From Gavia stellata (Eukaryota; Chordata; Aves; Gaviiformes; Gaviidae), in assembly GCF_030936135.1 (NCBI RefSeq), contig NC_082594.1, forward strand, positions 20,270,879 through 20,334,878: DNA of 64,000 nt. Direction: 5' to 3'. The position numbers and the translations under genes were made by a program. A model generated the notes under the pieces. It had not been told where the DNA came from. It saw only the letters and a program-made list of their open reading frames with translations, and ran no database searches. Numbering within the stretch: position 1 is the first letter of the stretch; every line of letters begins with the position of its first letter. This document shows, piece by piece, positions 48,201-61,200 of this stretch.

Positions 48201-50770
48201 CTTCCCAGATGTCCCTAAATACTGAAGTACAATTTTGTGCTGGGTTCAATCTTTTCTGACTGCAGAAAAGAAAATTAATGAGCCTTTCTCTGGCTCAGCA
48301 AATGGAAGGAATCCATCGTAAAGCTGTACAACCCCTAGATTCTGTGCAGGAGAACTGGTGAAACAGCCTCTAGTGAAAGCAGCCTCCAGTTAAACTAAAT
48401 TAAGCACAACACAGAACGATACTGAGTCAGTTTTGCTTGTTTCCAGGTGACAACTGTCCCTTACAGAACTACTGTTCACTACTTATTTACCTAGTTCATC
48501 CAAACTGCGCTGACAGGCCAATGCTGTTACCAGATTCACCCCACAACAAACCAACATGTAACTTTTAAATTCTTTTGCATTATTCCCACTCTGACATGTT
48601 ATATTACTTTAGTGCGCAGCAGGACAAGCCTTTCTTCAGCAGCAGTACTGGCGTAAGTGGAGTTTTACCCTCCTCCAGCCCCATGGCTACATCCTTGCTT
48701 GTTGCGGTATTTGAACTTGTGCAGTTTATCAGCTGGCCAGACAGCCACCTGCCTGAGAGAAATTGATCTGAATATGGAGAAAGACAAAACAAAACACAAA
48801 ACTTTGCTTCCCCAGCTTATTTTGAACATAGATCCATTTCCAACACTGCTTATGCTTTCACTTCTTCCCACTTTCCCCTCCCCCAATACTCAAACTGCTG
48901 CTTAGGCCTTACTGAAACCTAAAAGGTTTTCAAAGGCAAAGCACGACAAACTAGTTTGTTTTGCTGCTCTGATTATATCCACCTCAGAGCAATGGTCCTG
49001 TTATAAAGAAGAATATAAGTACAAACAGCAATATTACTTGCATTAGGGTAATCTTGTAGGCAAGAAAAACAAAACTAACTAGTAAAACTTCACTTCTAGA
49101 TTCCAAAAAGGCTCATGCTAGCATCATGTCATAATAGCTTGAGTAGACCAGAAGATTTTAAGATTTCAATTGTCATCTTGAAGATAATTAGTATCTCAAA
49201 ATATTAATTGAATCCCTTTCATATTAGTTAATGAAATAGCTATGAAATGTAGCAGAAAACATTAATAGGGAAGAAAAATGATGCAAAATTACTTATGGTG
49301 AGAACCCCAGCACTGCTAGGTACAACTCTACAGTTCCCTAATGGAGTTTAAGGAAAACACATTTATAAGCCGTTTTGTGAATTTCATTAGTTGAAGGGGG
49401 GGCAGGGGGGAGTCTTTCAAGATATCCGGCTCACTTTGGGGAAAGAAAGTAGCTATGAAGTGCTGTGGAGGAAGAACGCAGGCTGTGAAACCCCTCTTGC
49501 TTCATGTTGGTAAATCTGCCTGACTGAAAGATTCTTGCTCTGCCACAGAATACTTTGTACCTTTTTAAGACCATGAAATTCCATGACTAGCATCCAGCCC
49601 ATTAAGTGGTTTTAGTCTGTGAGGATGCGGGAAGCAGGTCTGGCCTTTAGTCTCTGAAGGAGTTGGATAGAACAATGAAGTGCTTTTATAGCAGCAGATG
49701 ATTAGTTTTCCAAGCAGCCACCATGCATCTGAGGCAGATTGATTTAGTATTCAAAAGTGTTGATCAAGCTCAAAGACTGACACATAGTAATACATGCATA
49801 TTTTTAAACAGAAGCTAGCACAGAAAAATGACAGTGTGCTCAGGCCAGAACTAGTAGTAAATCAGCTTCTCAAGTTAATTTGATGTATGCTTATCCTGGA
49901 GAATGACTGGAATAGCAGGAAAAAGGCACCTTTACTTGCTAGGTTTTAGCCAGGATAAGTCCATCTAAGCAACTGGAGAAATACTTCCTGGCATCTCTAG
50001 ATATTTGCATATCCTGAGGACTTCAGAAAAATGTGGAGCTGTGTTCAGAAAAGCATACACTTCTCCCCATCTCCTGGAACAGTCTCTCCCTTCTTATGTG
50101 TTGCATGCCTGCCCTCGTATAAATAACAGAATTTTAGCCATCAACAGGAAGACCATGTACAGCTGGTAAGAGCAGTCCTGGAGTCACTCGGAGGAATAGC
50201 TGACACTGGAAACAGCAAACTGGCTCTAAACAAGGGTATGTAGCTGGGATTTCTTGTGGACAAAAGTAAAGTCTCTGGTAGAAAAAACCCTAATTACTAT
50301 GACTACCAGATACCAAAAAAAGTGCCCAACAGCTCTGAGAACTTAAGCTTGGTCAGCTATTACAGGGATAGATGTGCATGTTTAGAAGTGGCACCACCAC
50401 TTACAGAATGCACATGGCAGCAGTGCAGGAGAGTAAGCAATCACCTACATGCCTGACAGCAAATCTTCCCAGCAGCTGAAGATATATTCAAATAATTCAT
50501 GTTTGAGCCAGAGTCACCTTTTAGGGCTATAGAGGTTAGATTGTCAAAAGGAAAACAGATGTATAGCACCTAATACAATGTCGAAGTAGGAAAAGTATAA
50601 TACAAAAGAAGAAACATAAGAAATACCTGTCCATCAGATAGGTAACAGAGAGCCTGATGCAGGAATATGTCTGATACATCTCAGCATTACAGAAGCGACC
50701 AATAGCATAGAAGTGCTTTAAACAGTAAAGTAGGAGTTACTCTTTGCATTACAAAAAGATTTGTTTCTGT
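42201..50770. other. Convergent intergenic spacer, SAP18 to SKA3
   Basis: About 8.5 kb with moderate GC between 42.2 and 47.2 kb and AT-rich DNA after that. No recognised gene, RNA gene or transposable element was found. Several plus-strand open stretches of 60-90 codons (for example 45,550-45,735 and 46,829-47,080) have plausible residue composition but no family resemblance and no clear splice partners. Confidence 0.55.
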
Positions 50771-50773
50771 TAA

Positions 50774-51007
50774 AGATACCAAATACTGTTGAAGTACTAC
50801 TCTTCAAACTCAGCCATGAAAAGATGTACAGTGTCACCAGAACAGCTAGAGACACCCACTTTCTTGGGTAATATACTGGACTTTCCTTTATTGCAACCTA
50901 ACTACACTTCTCCACAGCCTACTGCCAACACAAGCATACAGAACAAACATGAGAATCGGGTGAAACAACTGAAGTACTACCTCATAGATGACCCCAGTCC
51001 TCTTTGA
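50774..51007 (+). other. Unidentified coding-like segment A (possible terminal exon)
   Basis: An open plus-strand stretch encodes about 75 residues, including SPEQLETPTFLGNILDFPLL and ending KQLKYYLIDDPSPL with TGA at 51,005-51,007. Just upstream, TTTCTGTTAAAG could serve as a splice acceptor, and an in-frame stop lies immediately before it. AATAAA at 51,052-51,057 follows the stop by about 45 nt, the layout of a 3'-terminal exon. I recognise no protein family. It may be an exon of an unannotated gene, a retrocopy remnant or a chance frame. It overlaps the possible distal 3'UTR region of SKA3 on the other strand. Confidence 0.25.
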
Positions 51008-51157
51008 GGCATATATATTAAAAAACCTCAATATATTTTGCCAATAATTTCAATAAAAAATTAAGCACAAGTTGATAGTTCAAACAAGTTTATCCACATC
51101 AAACTTACTCCATTAAAAAAAGCTTTTCCTTCACTCTTTCCTCCCACCCATATTTTC

Positions 51158-51408
51158 TTTTGCTTTTTGAGCTTGTTATGATCAGTGATAAGATCCATGA
51201 ATGTGAAACAGTCTCAACATTGTCTTCAGCTTTATTTCAGATGTTTGGCTTGAAAAATCCAGGATATCCTCTGCAAATATATCCAGAAGAGTTCATGAAC
51301 TTATTATCTCAATCATATTTTGAATTAGCAGAAGACAAACATTTGAAACTTTCTTTAATTATCCTGACAAGAAAAAAAGAGTCAGCTAAAGAGCTTTGCT
51401 CTATTTGA
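51158..51408 (+). other. Unidentified coding-like segment B
   Basis: An open plus-strand stretch of about 80 codons includes LFQMFGLKNPGYPLQIYPEE and NLLSQSYFELAEDKHLKLSL, ending SAKELCSI and TGA at 51,406-51,408. Its residue mix looks protein-like. A long pyrimidine tract ending TTTGCTTTTTGAG precedes it and could be an acceptor. There is no family match I can name, and it may be fortuitous. The same DNA may be SKA3 3'UTR on the opposite strand. Confidence 0.25.
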
Positions 51409-52141
51409 TTACTCAAATGGATTCCAACTCCAAGTATATTAAGATACCTACTTTGATCAGTCTCATTCTGGGTTGTTGTGATTATTATTTGACTCCAATA
51501 TATGTTCCTTGTACCTCTTACCTAAATAATCTGTACTGACCCCAAGTTTAACAGAAAATCAACAAGTGTAATATACATTACACTGAATCAGGAATATCTA
51601 CACTTGATCAAGTTGTCACAAAAGCTTCTTTCTATTCAAACTGATCAAATTCTTTTTAAAGCTATTGTTCCATTGTTCAAAGATTACTCATACTTATTGT
51701 AGACTAATTTCATCTCACATATTATTCATAAGGTGGCTTTGCATTTTAAAGAACTTTGTCTTTGCCAAAACGACCGTGAAATCGGTCGTGTCACTTAAAT
51801 AGTTTTCTCCAATTCTTAGTTTTATTACCTAACTTTACTCAGAAGAAAGCATTCACTGGTGCTTTGATTGCCACAAAACAAAATATACCTACAGATAAAA
51901 CAGTAAAACTCTAACTTCATCTTTTTTTTTTAAACTTGGGAGGATTCAAACACACAATCAATTATAATATTTGTTCTTTACAATAAAGGCAGTCAGATAA
52001 CATGCCAAAGAATAGTTATTTAGTCACAGCAACAAGAGCTATTTTGGTAGCTGAAGAGCAAGCAGCTGCATGAATTTCTAAATGTGTTAAAGCATCTTCA
52101 TAGCTCCTCCAAATTTAATTACTGAACCAAATTTGTAAAAT
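51231..52141 (-). terminator. SKA3: SKA3 3'UTR with candidate polyadenylation signals
   Basis: Downstream of the SKA3 stop, minus-strand AATAAA hexamers occur at 51,831-51,836 (about 310 nt past the stop) and 51,231-51,236 (about 910 nt past). Either could be used; the first is the more likely default. Sequence alone does not settle the 3' end. Confidence 0.5.
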
Positions 52142-52270
52142 TTAATCATACCTGTTCTCTTTGTTGCAGTAATCAGTGAAATCACTTTCATATCTTGTAG
52201 TATTTCCTGCCTTCGTCTCCATTTCCTTGGCTTTCGAAGAGTCTACTTTATGATTATACTTGGACAGAAT
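52142..52270 (-). CDS. SKA3: SKA3 coding exon 8 (terminal)
   Basis: Begins after CCTGTAG with ILSKYNHKVDSSKAKEMETK and ends DYCNKENRYD then TAA. Human SKA3 stops at NKEN, so three extra residues are predicted here. The bases after NKEN, AG|GTATGA, also resemble a donor, so a further downstream exon is possible. Confidence 0.85.
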   Translation of the reverse strand: MLSKYNHKVDSSKAKEMETKAGNTTRYESDFTDYCNKENRYD

Positions 52271-55200
52271 CTACAGGAAACATTAAAAGGTAATAAAAAG
52301 AATTATTTAAGAACTCAAAACAGGATTACAGTTTATACATTTTTAGTAAGTAGCAGAGAACTCTTGCTTTTTGAAGAACAAAATCTGATAGAACTAAGCT
52401 CTTAATTTTACTATTTTGATATGAAAACTATTCAGAAAAAAGCGTATTAGCTAACCTGTAGAACATCATCTGGTATCCTTGTTATTTCTGGAGGCGGAGG
52501 AGTATTGAGTAACTGATCGTAGTGATTTATCTTGGGAGGAGAAGGGTCTCCAAAATGTTTAAGATACTCATCAGAGCTCACAGCAAAGGGAATGCTATCT
52601 TCTGTGTATTGTTTATCTGTTGCATCATTCTTTATCACCGACTCAATCTTTCCCCCCTGCTTTACCTGCTGCAAAAGAGGTATTAAATGCCTTCAGTTAA
52701 TTTACTTATCTTAGGTAAAGCATTTAATAAATGTTCTTACCATTAGAAATATCTTCTACAATGACGTGAGAAAAAGTAGTATTGGAAAAGAATCCCAAAC
52801 TGACATTTGAAAAACTGCTTATGGTAAAAAGTGTGCGAAAATATATGTAATTGCTATTTACTACCTTAGCTTCTGTTTTTAGCCATCTTGTTTCAAAATC
52901 TGGAAACTGTGGTGTTCCTGTATGACTGGGAAGAGGCAGTTCATGTGTCTCTGGTGACCTTGATAATACTGTACTATTTGTTCTGGAAGGGTTTTTCACA
53001 TCAGGAGTACAGAACACAAGTATCATAGGAGAAGCCATCCAGTCAGCTGCTGAAATTAAGGGGGAGGGTGTGTGCCAGGAATAAAAATCAATATACATAC
53101 ACACAGATACATAAATATCATCAGTTCTAATACCCTAGTTTAGTTTTGTAAGTCTATTAGCTTTTCAGAGATTTGCATATTCTAACACACCTGTATCGTT
53201 TTAGCTGATATTTTTAGTATGAAGAACCATTCAAATTACAGAATTCCATAAAAGCAGCAAATGCAAAAAAAAAGTAATAAATCTAGTCCCACTACCAAAT
53301 ATAACTGAAAAAGCCCAACTCAAATCAACATTGCTTTAGCTTCTCATATATTCAGTTGTCACTATGTTTGTCCCAAGATCTTCACACATTTTCAAGAGAA
53401 CATACTACATCTCCTCTCAAAGAAGTTTTAGCACTACTCTCGAAAGATCGAAGTTACTGTCTTGTTAGCCTCTTTCAAAGCAGTTTCTTTCCTATCTTTA
53501 AACTGATCTAATGGGCATTCTCAGGAAAAAAAGGCTACATTGGCAAAACAGTATTTTTATTTCAAATAAGGATAAGTTGCAGTTACAAAATTATGGATCC
53601 CTCTGCATAATTCTAGATGGATATGAGTAGAAGAATGAGCAAAGATATATACTGAAGTGAGAAACTTTCCCATAGAAGCCACCAACATTTCATTTTCTAG
53701 ACATTAGTACTCACACAATGACAGGGCCCGAATTAACCATTTGACAACAAACACAGTTTAAAAGTTCACCATGTGTTTACAATGTATTTACACATACATT
53801 ATGTAAAACACACATATGTATATTTATTTCACATATATTTAACTTACCATTCTCAGCTGCTACTTTTATTTTTGGCCCAGGAGTAACCATGATTTCCCTG
53901 GATGTCATTTCTGGTACATTCACTTCATGATCATCTTTTTTAACCAACCTGAAAACCAAACCCCTCTATTAGCTCTCAAGTAGTATGAAGAAATCACAAT
54001 TAAAAGGAATACTGTCAAGCTGATCACTTTTCTAGTATTTGTTCATCAACATGGAAGTCAAAAATTCATTTCTTCAAAGATGATTTTTCCATAGATTTTT
54101 CATCTAGGATTCTACCGCAGCAATTTGTAGCATGCAAATGTTCAGTCCATCCACAAATTATCAAATAGACTGAGATCTCAATCTAAGGCATAAACCCCCC
54201 CCCCCAAAACAAAACACAAAAAGGCGTCCAGGGGAGGATCAATTTTCTTTGTCCCAGATGGTCAATTCTGTTAGGGGGTACACTCCATTTTATTTTGAAT
54301 TGCCTGTTGCCTATAGAATTCTAAACAAGAGGAAATCTTCTTGGCTCTTAACCTACTAATGTTACTGTGAACACTAAAAGACTTTTAATTCAATTTTTAA
54401 GTTTGAATAAGATTACTTATGTTAATCACTAGCTGACTTCAGAGTGAAAAGGCATTAAATATCAATTCCACAAAACTAGAAACTGAAATTTTAAAAAGTC
54501 TTTTCTCATATCCAAGATATTCTAGTGGAAGAAGGGTGCAGGCAGTTAAGAGACAATAGCAAACAAGAAGTAGAAGCTTACCTAAACTCTACACAAAAGC
54601 GTGTCTATAAGAAAATTTTAAATGTTTAAAAAGTTATCTCAACTATAAGAACCAGATACAGGGCTTCTCTACAAAAAGCCTAAGCTTAAAAAAAATCCAT
54701 CCAAGGCAATATATTTTACTTAGATGAACACATCTCAAATTTTGCGTTAAAAAGAAAAAACGTAATTTTTCAAGTCAGTTTTGCCTTGGAAGTATTATAG
54801 ATACCTGAAACCATATGCTTTTTAGTTTTTACAATGGAGAAGAACAAGTATAACAATAAACACTTTTGTTCAGACACTTTCCTTTTTTTCCTTCTTTTCT
54901 GTCCTAATTACTTTTGGTTTCAGTTTTGTAGTAGGTGCACCAAAGTACATTGTTCTTTTCACTTGCTTCAAAACTGAAAACCAAAGTTGGAGGAGTTGAG
55001 GTCTACTAAGTATTTTTAAGACCTTTGAGATGAATTTTTAAAGTGGTTTTCATGCAATGCACAGCTGCTAGACAGATTTCAGTTAGGTACAAGACCTGGC
55101 TGGCACAAGCAAGGGATATGAAAGGGCAGGGCTGTCTCAAAGAAAGTCGGAATTATTACCCATCTTTGTACCTGGAAACTACAGGCTCTCTCATTCGTAC

Positions 55201-58200
55201 TAAGTTTTTGCTTATCTCATCCTCAGGGAAGAGATTCCGTGCATTATCCAGTAGGGGGGAGGTGAAATCTTTCTTTTATTCATTTTTTTTTTTTTTAAAT
55301 TTGCTGGCTTAGTGTTCTGCCCATTTAACATGCTCATCCCATTTAACATGCTCATCCTTCTCACTAAGAGGTGAGAGGAGTGCTTTTTGGAGGTAACAAG
55401 CTGTTTAATTGTTTCAATCTTTCTGATCAAACCACAAGCTAACTCTAACTTAATGTTGCAAAATAAACAAAACTACTAAGCTAGAAGACAGTTAAACAAC
55501 ATTTTAATTCTAATGACTTAATGTCATGACCTCTTATATTCTGAATCCATATGCAGCTTTAACTTTGGTCACAACAAGTGTGTGTCCATCCCTTTTGGTC
55601 ATTAATAATGATGATGTGTTAAAGAGCAATCATGCTGTAAACTAATTCTCACCAAGATTTTAATATTATCATTAGGGGTGTGGAAGACTGCTAATGTGAT
55701 TTTTTGTGTGTGTGTTTATATAGAAATATCACTAGTGGACTGTCTAATTGTTTCACTGGAAACCACAGAATCTACATTTGTAGATGTATCCATTTATAAA
55801 TTACAGCCATAATTAAACCTGAAGATCACATTTAAAACAGTTCTCATTAAATAGGAAAAGTAGTACAAAACCACAAAAAGTTATAGATATAAAAAACCCT
55901 TAAATTGTGCAATAAGCTGAAACTATTTTCAAAATATTATTTGAGAAGGAACAATTTTTGAATTAATGTCTTTCAGGATTCAGTAACAGTTTATCTATTA
56001 CAATTCCAATACTATAAAGCTTTATAGACATTATGGTATTTACATAACTATTCAAAAGGACAGATCCCAAAACTATTTTAAAAGAACATGTATCTTTTCA
56101 CTTTCACTTTTCCCCCCCAGTAATCTTAAAAAACCCTCAAAATTTAACCATTGCAGTAAACTGGATCTTTGGTGGACAAAGTCACTTAAGTTGGCATGGT
56201 TCTGAAGAACTTCACACCTGTGCTTATATTGAAATACCAGGGATTAAAAAAAAGTTGAATGATTATTTCTACAACTTATTTTGAATATGGTCCTTGTTTT
56301 TTGACTAATTTCTCTAAATACCAAATGTTTAGCTGCAGAACAGTGAGTTTCTTTTAAATACTGTCAGCTTTTAAAATTGAATGTGTTGCTAATAGTTAAC
56401 TATAAAAATGATCTACCTACCTTTACATTACCTTAGAGGTTCTACACCTCACTGCTGCAAATTCTTTTCTTTAATTTTAATTAGAACAGTGAAAATCAGG
56501 AGATTTCATTTCATCAGAAGACTAGAGCAAAAAAGAGCTAACTGTTTGTAAGGTGCAGCTGGACAACATAAGAGATAATACACCGTTTCTACAGCAAGGC
56601 ATTTCACTGAATGCTTTAGAAGTTTTTTCCAGGTCTATATTCCTCAAGCTTTTGCAACCTTTAAATTTGCTATATAGTATCTACTGCAGACAATGTGTCC
56701 TCAAGTCCAAGGTTAAGGAAAGCAAAAGATCACAGATACACTGTGCATTTTCCCTTTGTAAATAGATTGTGTATGGAAGATTCTTATCGTGGTACAGTCA
56801 AGGGAAGGAGTATATCAGAGATGTGTTTCATGGCAGCGTTTGGCACTGCAAAGGATACATGAAAAGACATGTAGAGACTTTAATAAAGACACAGGACTAA
56901 CCAGCTGCTAGATAATAAACATATCACCTGCTTGAAGAAAAAGAGAAGGGCAATAGCAGCAAGAAGAAACTACAGAAAATTCAGTAGATAAACAATCTGA
57001 ACTTAAGTAATTTACTCACTTCTTGCTTGTCTGGGCAGTTTTACGAATAAGTGACATCGTATAATCTTCATTCATACACATGGTATGTTCACTAATGCCA
57101 AAGTGTTCAAGTTTTGGTGTTACACACTCATAATCATCCATCTTTAGCATACATTTCGGTGTTTTGGGCAAACTGCAGGGGGTCTGTGTTTTTAGCGGAG
57201 TTCTGTTCTTTGAATTTTCTTGATATGTGTTTGTTGCATGTTGTCCTTTCACTGCACTCCAAGGCCTGGAGAAAGCATATTGTGAAAGACCAAAATCAGA
57301 AAGCTGGGGGTCACGCAGTGGGTCCTTGGGCACCAGTGGCTTCTCAGTACAAGCAGGAAGATGAGGTACAGAATCTGCTTTTTCTTCATCAGATTTATTC
57401 TGGACAGACACCACTGAATCACTGTTAACTTCTTCCTCTTCTGTTTGAGAAAAGTAATAATAATTAAAAAATGTCAGAAGCTTCTGTTTTAAGAATTTAT
57501 AAAATAAGTTCCTTCTTTCATTTTAAAGCACTGAACCTGAAGCTACAACAGATATCAAAAGCTCATATCAGGCTAAGCTATATTTATAATATAGGTCACA
57601 CATTTACTGAATTTCACTGTTGGTAAATATTATTTCTAGGAAAAATGAAATTGAAAGATTTTTACATGAGTGTATTTTTAATAGAATTAATCTCCCTGCA
57701 TGGCGTAGGCAGGAAGTGCTAATCTTAAATATATTTGTTTTAATTTCAATGCAAGAGACGAAATTCATTAAAAGTATACAATGTAAATGACAATGAAAAC
57801 AAATTGTATAGAACTGAAAATGGTTTCAGGGAAAGAGCAAAGGCTGCACACAGTACTAGAATGCTCATTCTTCAGAAAAACGGTATTGAAAGGTTGTAAA
57901 GCAGCAACTTAAAGCTCATGAAAGAGCATAGCTTTTTCAATAAGAAGAATCCACTGCAGAAATAAGCAAACATGCAATTTGTACATTTCTATAGTTAGAT
58001 AAACTGAACACCCCAAAATATTTGTGAATTTCTGCATGATGTAAGAAGCAGGGGGGATTGGGAGGGTGGGAAGCGATTTAAAATAATACGGCAGAGGCAT
58101 TACCTTTTTATATGTATTGGTATTATATATTCAGATACACTTAGCTTAAAAATACATCTTAAAAAATAAATTAACCTTGTAGCTCTGCTTGGAGTCTTCT

Positions 58201-61200
58201 TTAAAGGCAGAGAGAGGACAGGAAGAAAGGTACTATAAGATGAGAGCTTTCTGCCATATCTTTGTAAAACAGTTGTAGTAGCTTAATTCAGAGGTGAATA
58301 TGGTCCACGACCACAATTTTGTTTTGTATAATGACTGGATAATGCCTGGGGAAGGTTAAGGCCCGCCCTACCGAAGGCTTCTTGAAGACTGATTGGGCCC
58401 TTGATACTGCAAGGGGTATGTGTAGTACTGACAGCTGTAGTATTTTAAACTCATTTGGCACATCTGGATTTTTCAGACAGGTGTGTGAGCACTTTTGACT
58501 GGCTTAAGGATCTCCCCTTCCTCCAATGATCAAGATACTACTGCTCCACAGATTGCCAGTGTCACCTGATCCCCATACATGCTTCCTCATCCCATTTGTG
58601 CTACGGAGCACATTATTTCAAGATTTTCTCTGTGGTGAATTAAGTTAATGAAATCATCACATATGAATACTAACTAATTTAGATGCATCTACAATAGTTT
58701 CTCATGCATGAAAAGGTGAAGCAGCATAATTCTTGGGGTTATGAAAACATGTTTGCTAACATGTTTTCTGAATATAACCATTACTGGAGAGAAACCCCTA
58801 CACACTAACTTAAACACATGCCAGAAGTTCTAACTCGAAGTTTTTGTATTTTCGTTTATTCTTATGGCACCAATCACAATATCCAGAGAGTAAATGATTC
58901 TGTTATTATAAAGCAAATAACATAGATGCACTTAATCTCTTAATTAATTGAAATATACATATAGCTGAAGAGAAACATTTAGAAAATTACATTTGTCTTC
59001 ACATGCTGTATTGCCAAGAAATATTACCTGTAGAGTCTTTGACACGTGGTTTGTAGCCGTATTTCTGGAACAGCTCTCTTATTTTTCCAAGATCTGCTGC
59101 ATTTCTTTGCATCAATATTTCACTTGCCTTCATAAAGTCATTAATCGCTTGTTTTTCAGAGCAACTTTTACCAAGACTGGCATTAACATCTTCCTTTGGG
59201 GTGGAAGGGGGGGGGAGGGAAATGCAGAAATACTGGTTTTCAAATCACAACATGGTAGTTGTTTACACATGAATTCTTTTGGGAATAAGTATCGAACTTC
59301 AATTCAGATGAGGATAAGCAGCAAATTTAGGTCTTACCTGTACCTGAAAACTAGGTTACAAAATATCAGGAATATATAAGGCATGAGTGTACAAAAACTT
59401 ACAAAAGTTAAACTTAGATGACAGTTCACAGTATAGTAACTACTTCCTGGTAACATCTCAAACAAAAATACATGCTTTTACTCCATAAGAATATGAGATA
59501 ACAGCAATTAGTTTGGATTCTTACTCCCTATGTACAAAGAATTAGTGCAGAGCAGATGGTAAACCTCAAGTTTATATCCTAGCTTACCTCTCAATTATTT
59601 CTACACTTGCTCATTTCTATAGCCCATTTTTCCTACTTGTATTAAAGAAAGTTTAACTGAATGGCTGAAGGTACTGAAACTTCTGTGAAGACTTTCTTTA
59701 TTCTAAGTGCTAGTCATGGAACACAAGCAAGCATACCTCTTCTGTAGGGAGCTGCTGCTCCTGATTCCTCCTACCCTATACCTACATCTTGGCACAGCTA
59801 CAACTTCCCTGTTACCTTTCTTCCCTGCTGATCCAAGCGACAACAGTGACTGCAGACTAATAAACACTGCTAAGTCTACTTTAAGACACCCACAAGTCTT
59901 TGGGCACTACCCCGACATCCACAGCCATTATGAGAACTTAGAGGTAAATGAATAAAAGTAAGGGGCAGAACTGCTGACTAACAAAGTTGTATTGTGGCTT
60001 AATGATCAAAATAGAACCATGAGTTTACAGAACACACCCCCACACCGCCCCCCAATTTTTCAAGAAAGTGAGTTAAGATGTTACCTTCAGAGTCTTGATT
60101 TCACAGTGGAGATCATGTAAGACTCTTATTGGAGATTCATCTTCATAGTCTTTGATAATGCATGTTCACATAAAAGGGTTTGGAAAGAAAAAAGGGGTAT
60201 TAGCATTTTAGTGTGCAAGTACATTCTACATCAGAATGTAATCTCGTATATTAGAGATGTTGAAGCCATATGTTAGAGAAAGAGTCAAGATAGAGAAAAC
60301 CAGAGAGAAACTAGTTCACACTGAGTATCTTGCAGAGCATGAGACTGCAGTTTGCACAGTATGTTAAACTACACAGAGAAACTGCACAGGCTTCCATTTT
60401 ACTGTTGCAGCTAATACTGTAAAAATTAACGTATAGCAGACATTGGTACAATAGGTGGGTCCCTGGGCTATCAAGGATTATTTATGCTAAAGTTTTATCC
60501 GTGAATAGCTTGAACTTGAAATAATAATAATAGAAAAAAGTGATACAGACACCACTGAAAAATATACATCAACAAAAAGCAGAATTCTTCCGCCTTATTT
60601 GCAGGTGGGCAGATGTTAGTATCGTTCACTTACACATGCAGCAGTCATTACCTCTTTCACTGGAAATCAAGGTTAATGCAAAGAGTGTAAAGAGGACACC
60701 TGCTATAAATCCAATACAGCGCAGCAATACATCCAGTTACAAGCTTGAGCTATTTGTGCAGAGAGAGAACAAGCCTTGCTAATGCGTTTTCCCGTCCATG
60801 AAGAGTAAAAGCAAGAATGTGATTCCCCGTGATAAAAACTCATCTACACACCCACAAAGGAGGTCAGAGAGACAACGATAGAGGGGGAGCCCAAATAATA
60901 CCCTGCAGAGCTACTCCCAGGCCCGTCTCCGCATGCCCAGAGGAGCTCAGGGGCATACGGCAGGCGGGAGCCCAAATCAAGGGCTCCCGGGGGACAACCG
61001 CCGCCCGCCCCCGCCGGGCTGTGCCAGCGGAACCGTCAGCCCAGCGCCCAGACCCATCGCCAGGAGTCAGCGGGAGCAACGCTCCAGATCACGGCCCGGA
61101 CTCGGGGTCTGGGTGCCGGGGGGTGGGAGGGACACGCCAGCGGGAGCCCCGGAGCGGGACAGGCCCCGGCCCCAGCGGACTCGGCCGCCCGGGAAGGAGA

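Noticed and set aside
57114-57428. Plus-strand open frame opposite SKA3 exon 4
   Set aside because: Antisense shadow of a well-supported exon.
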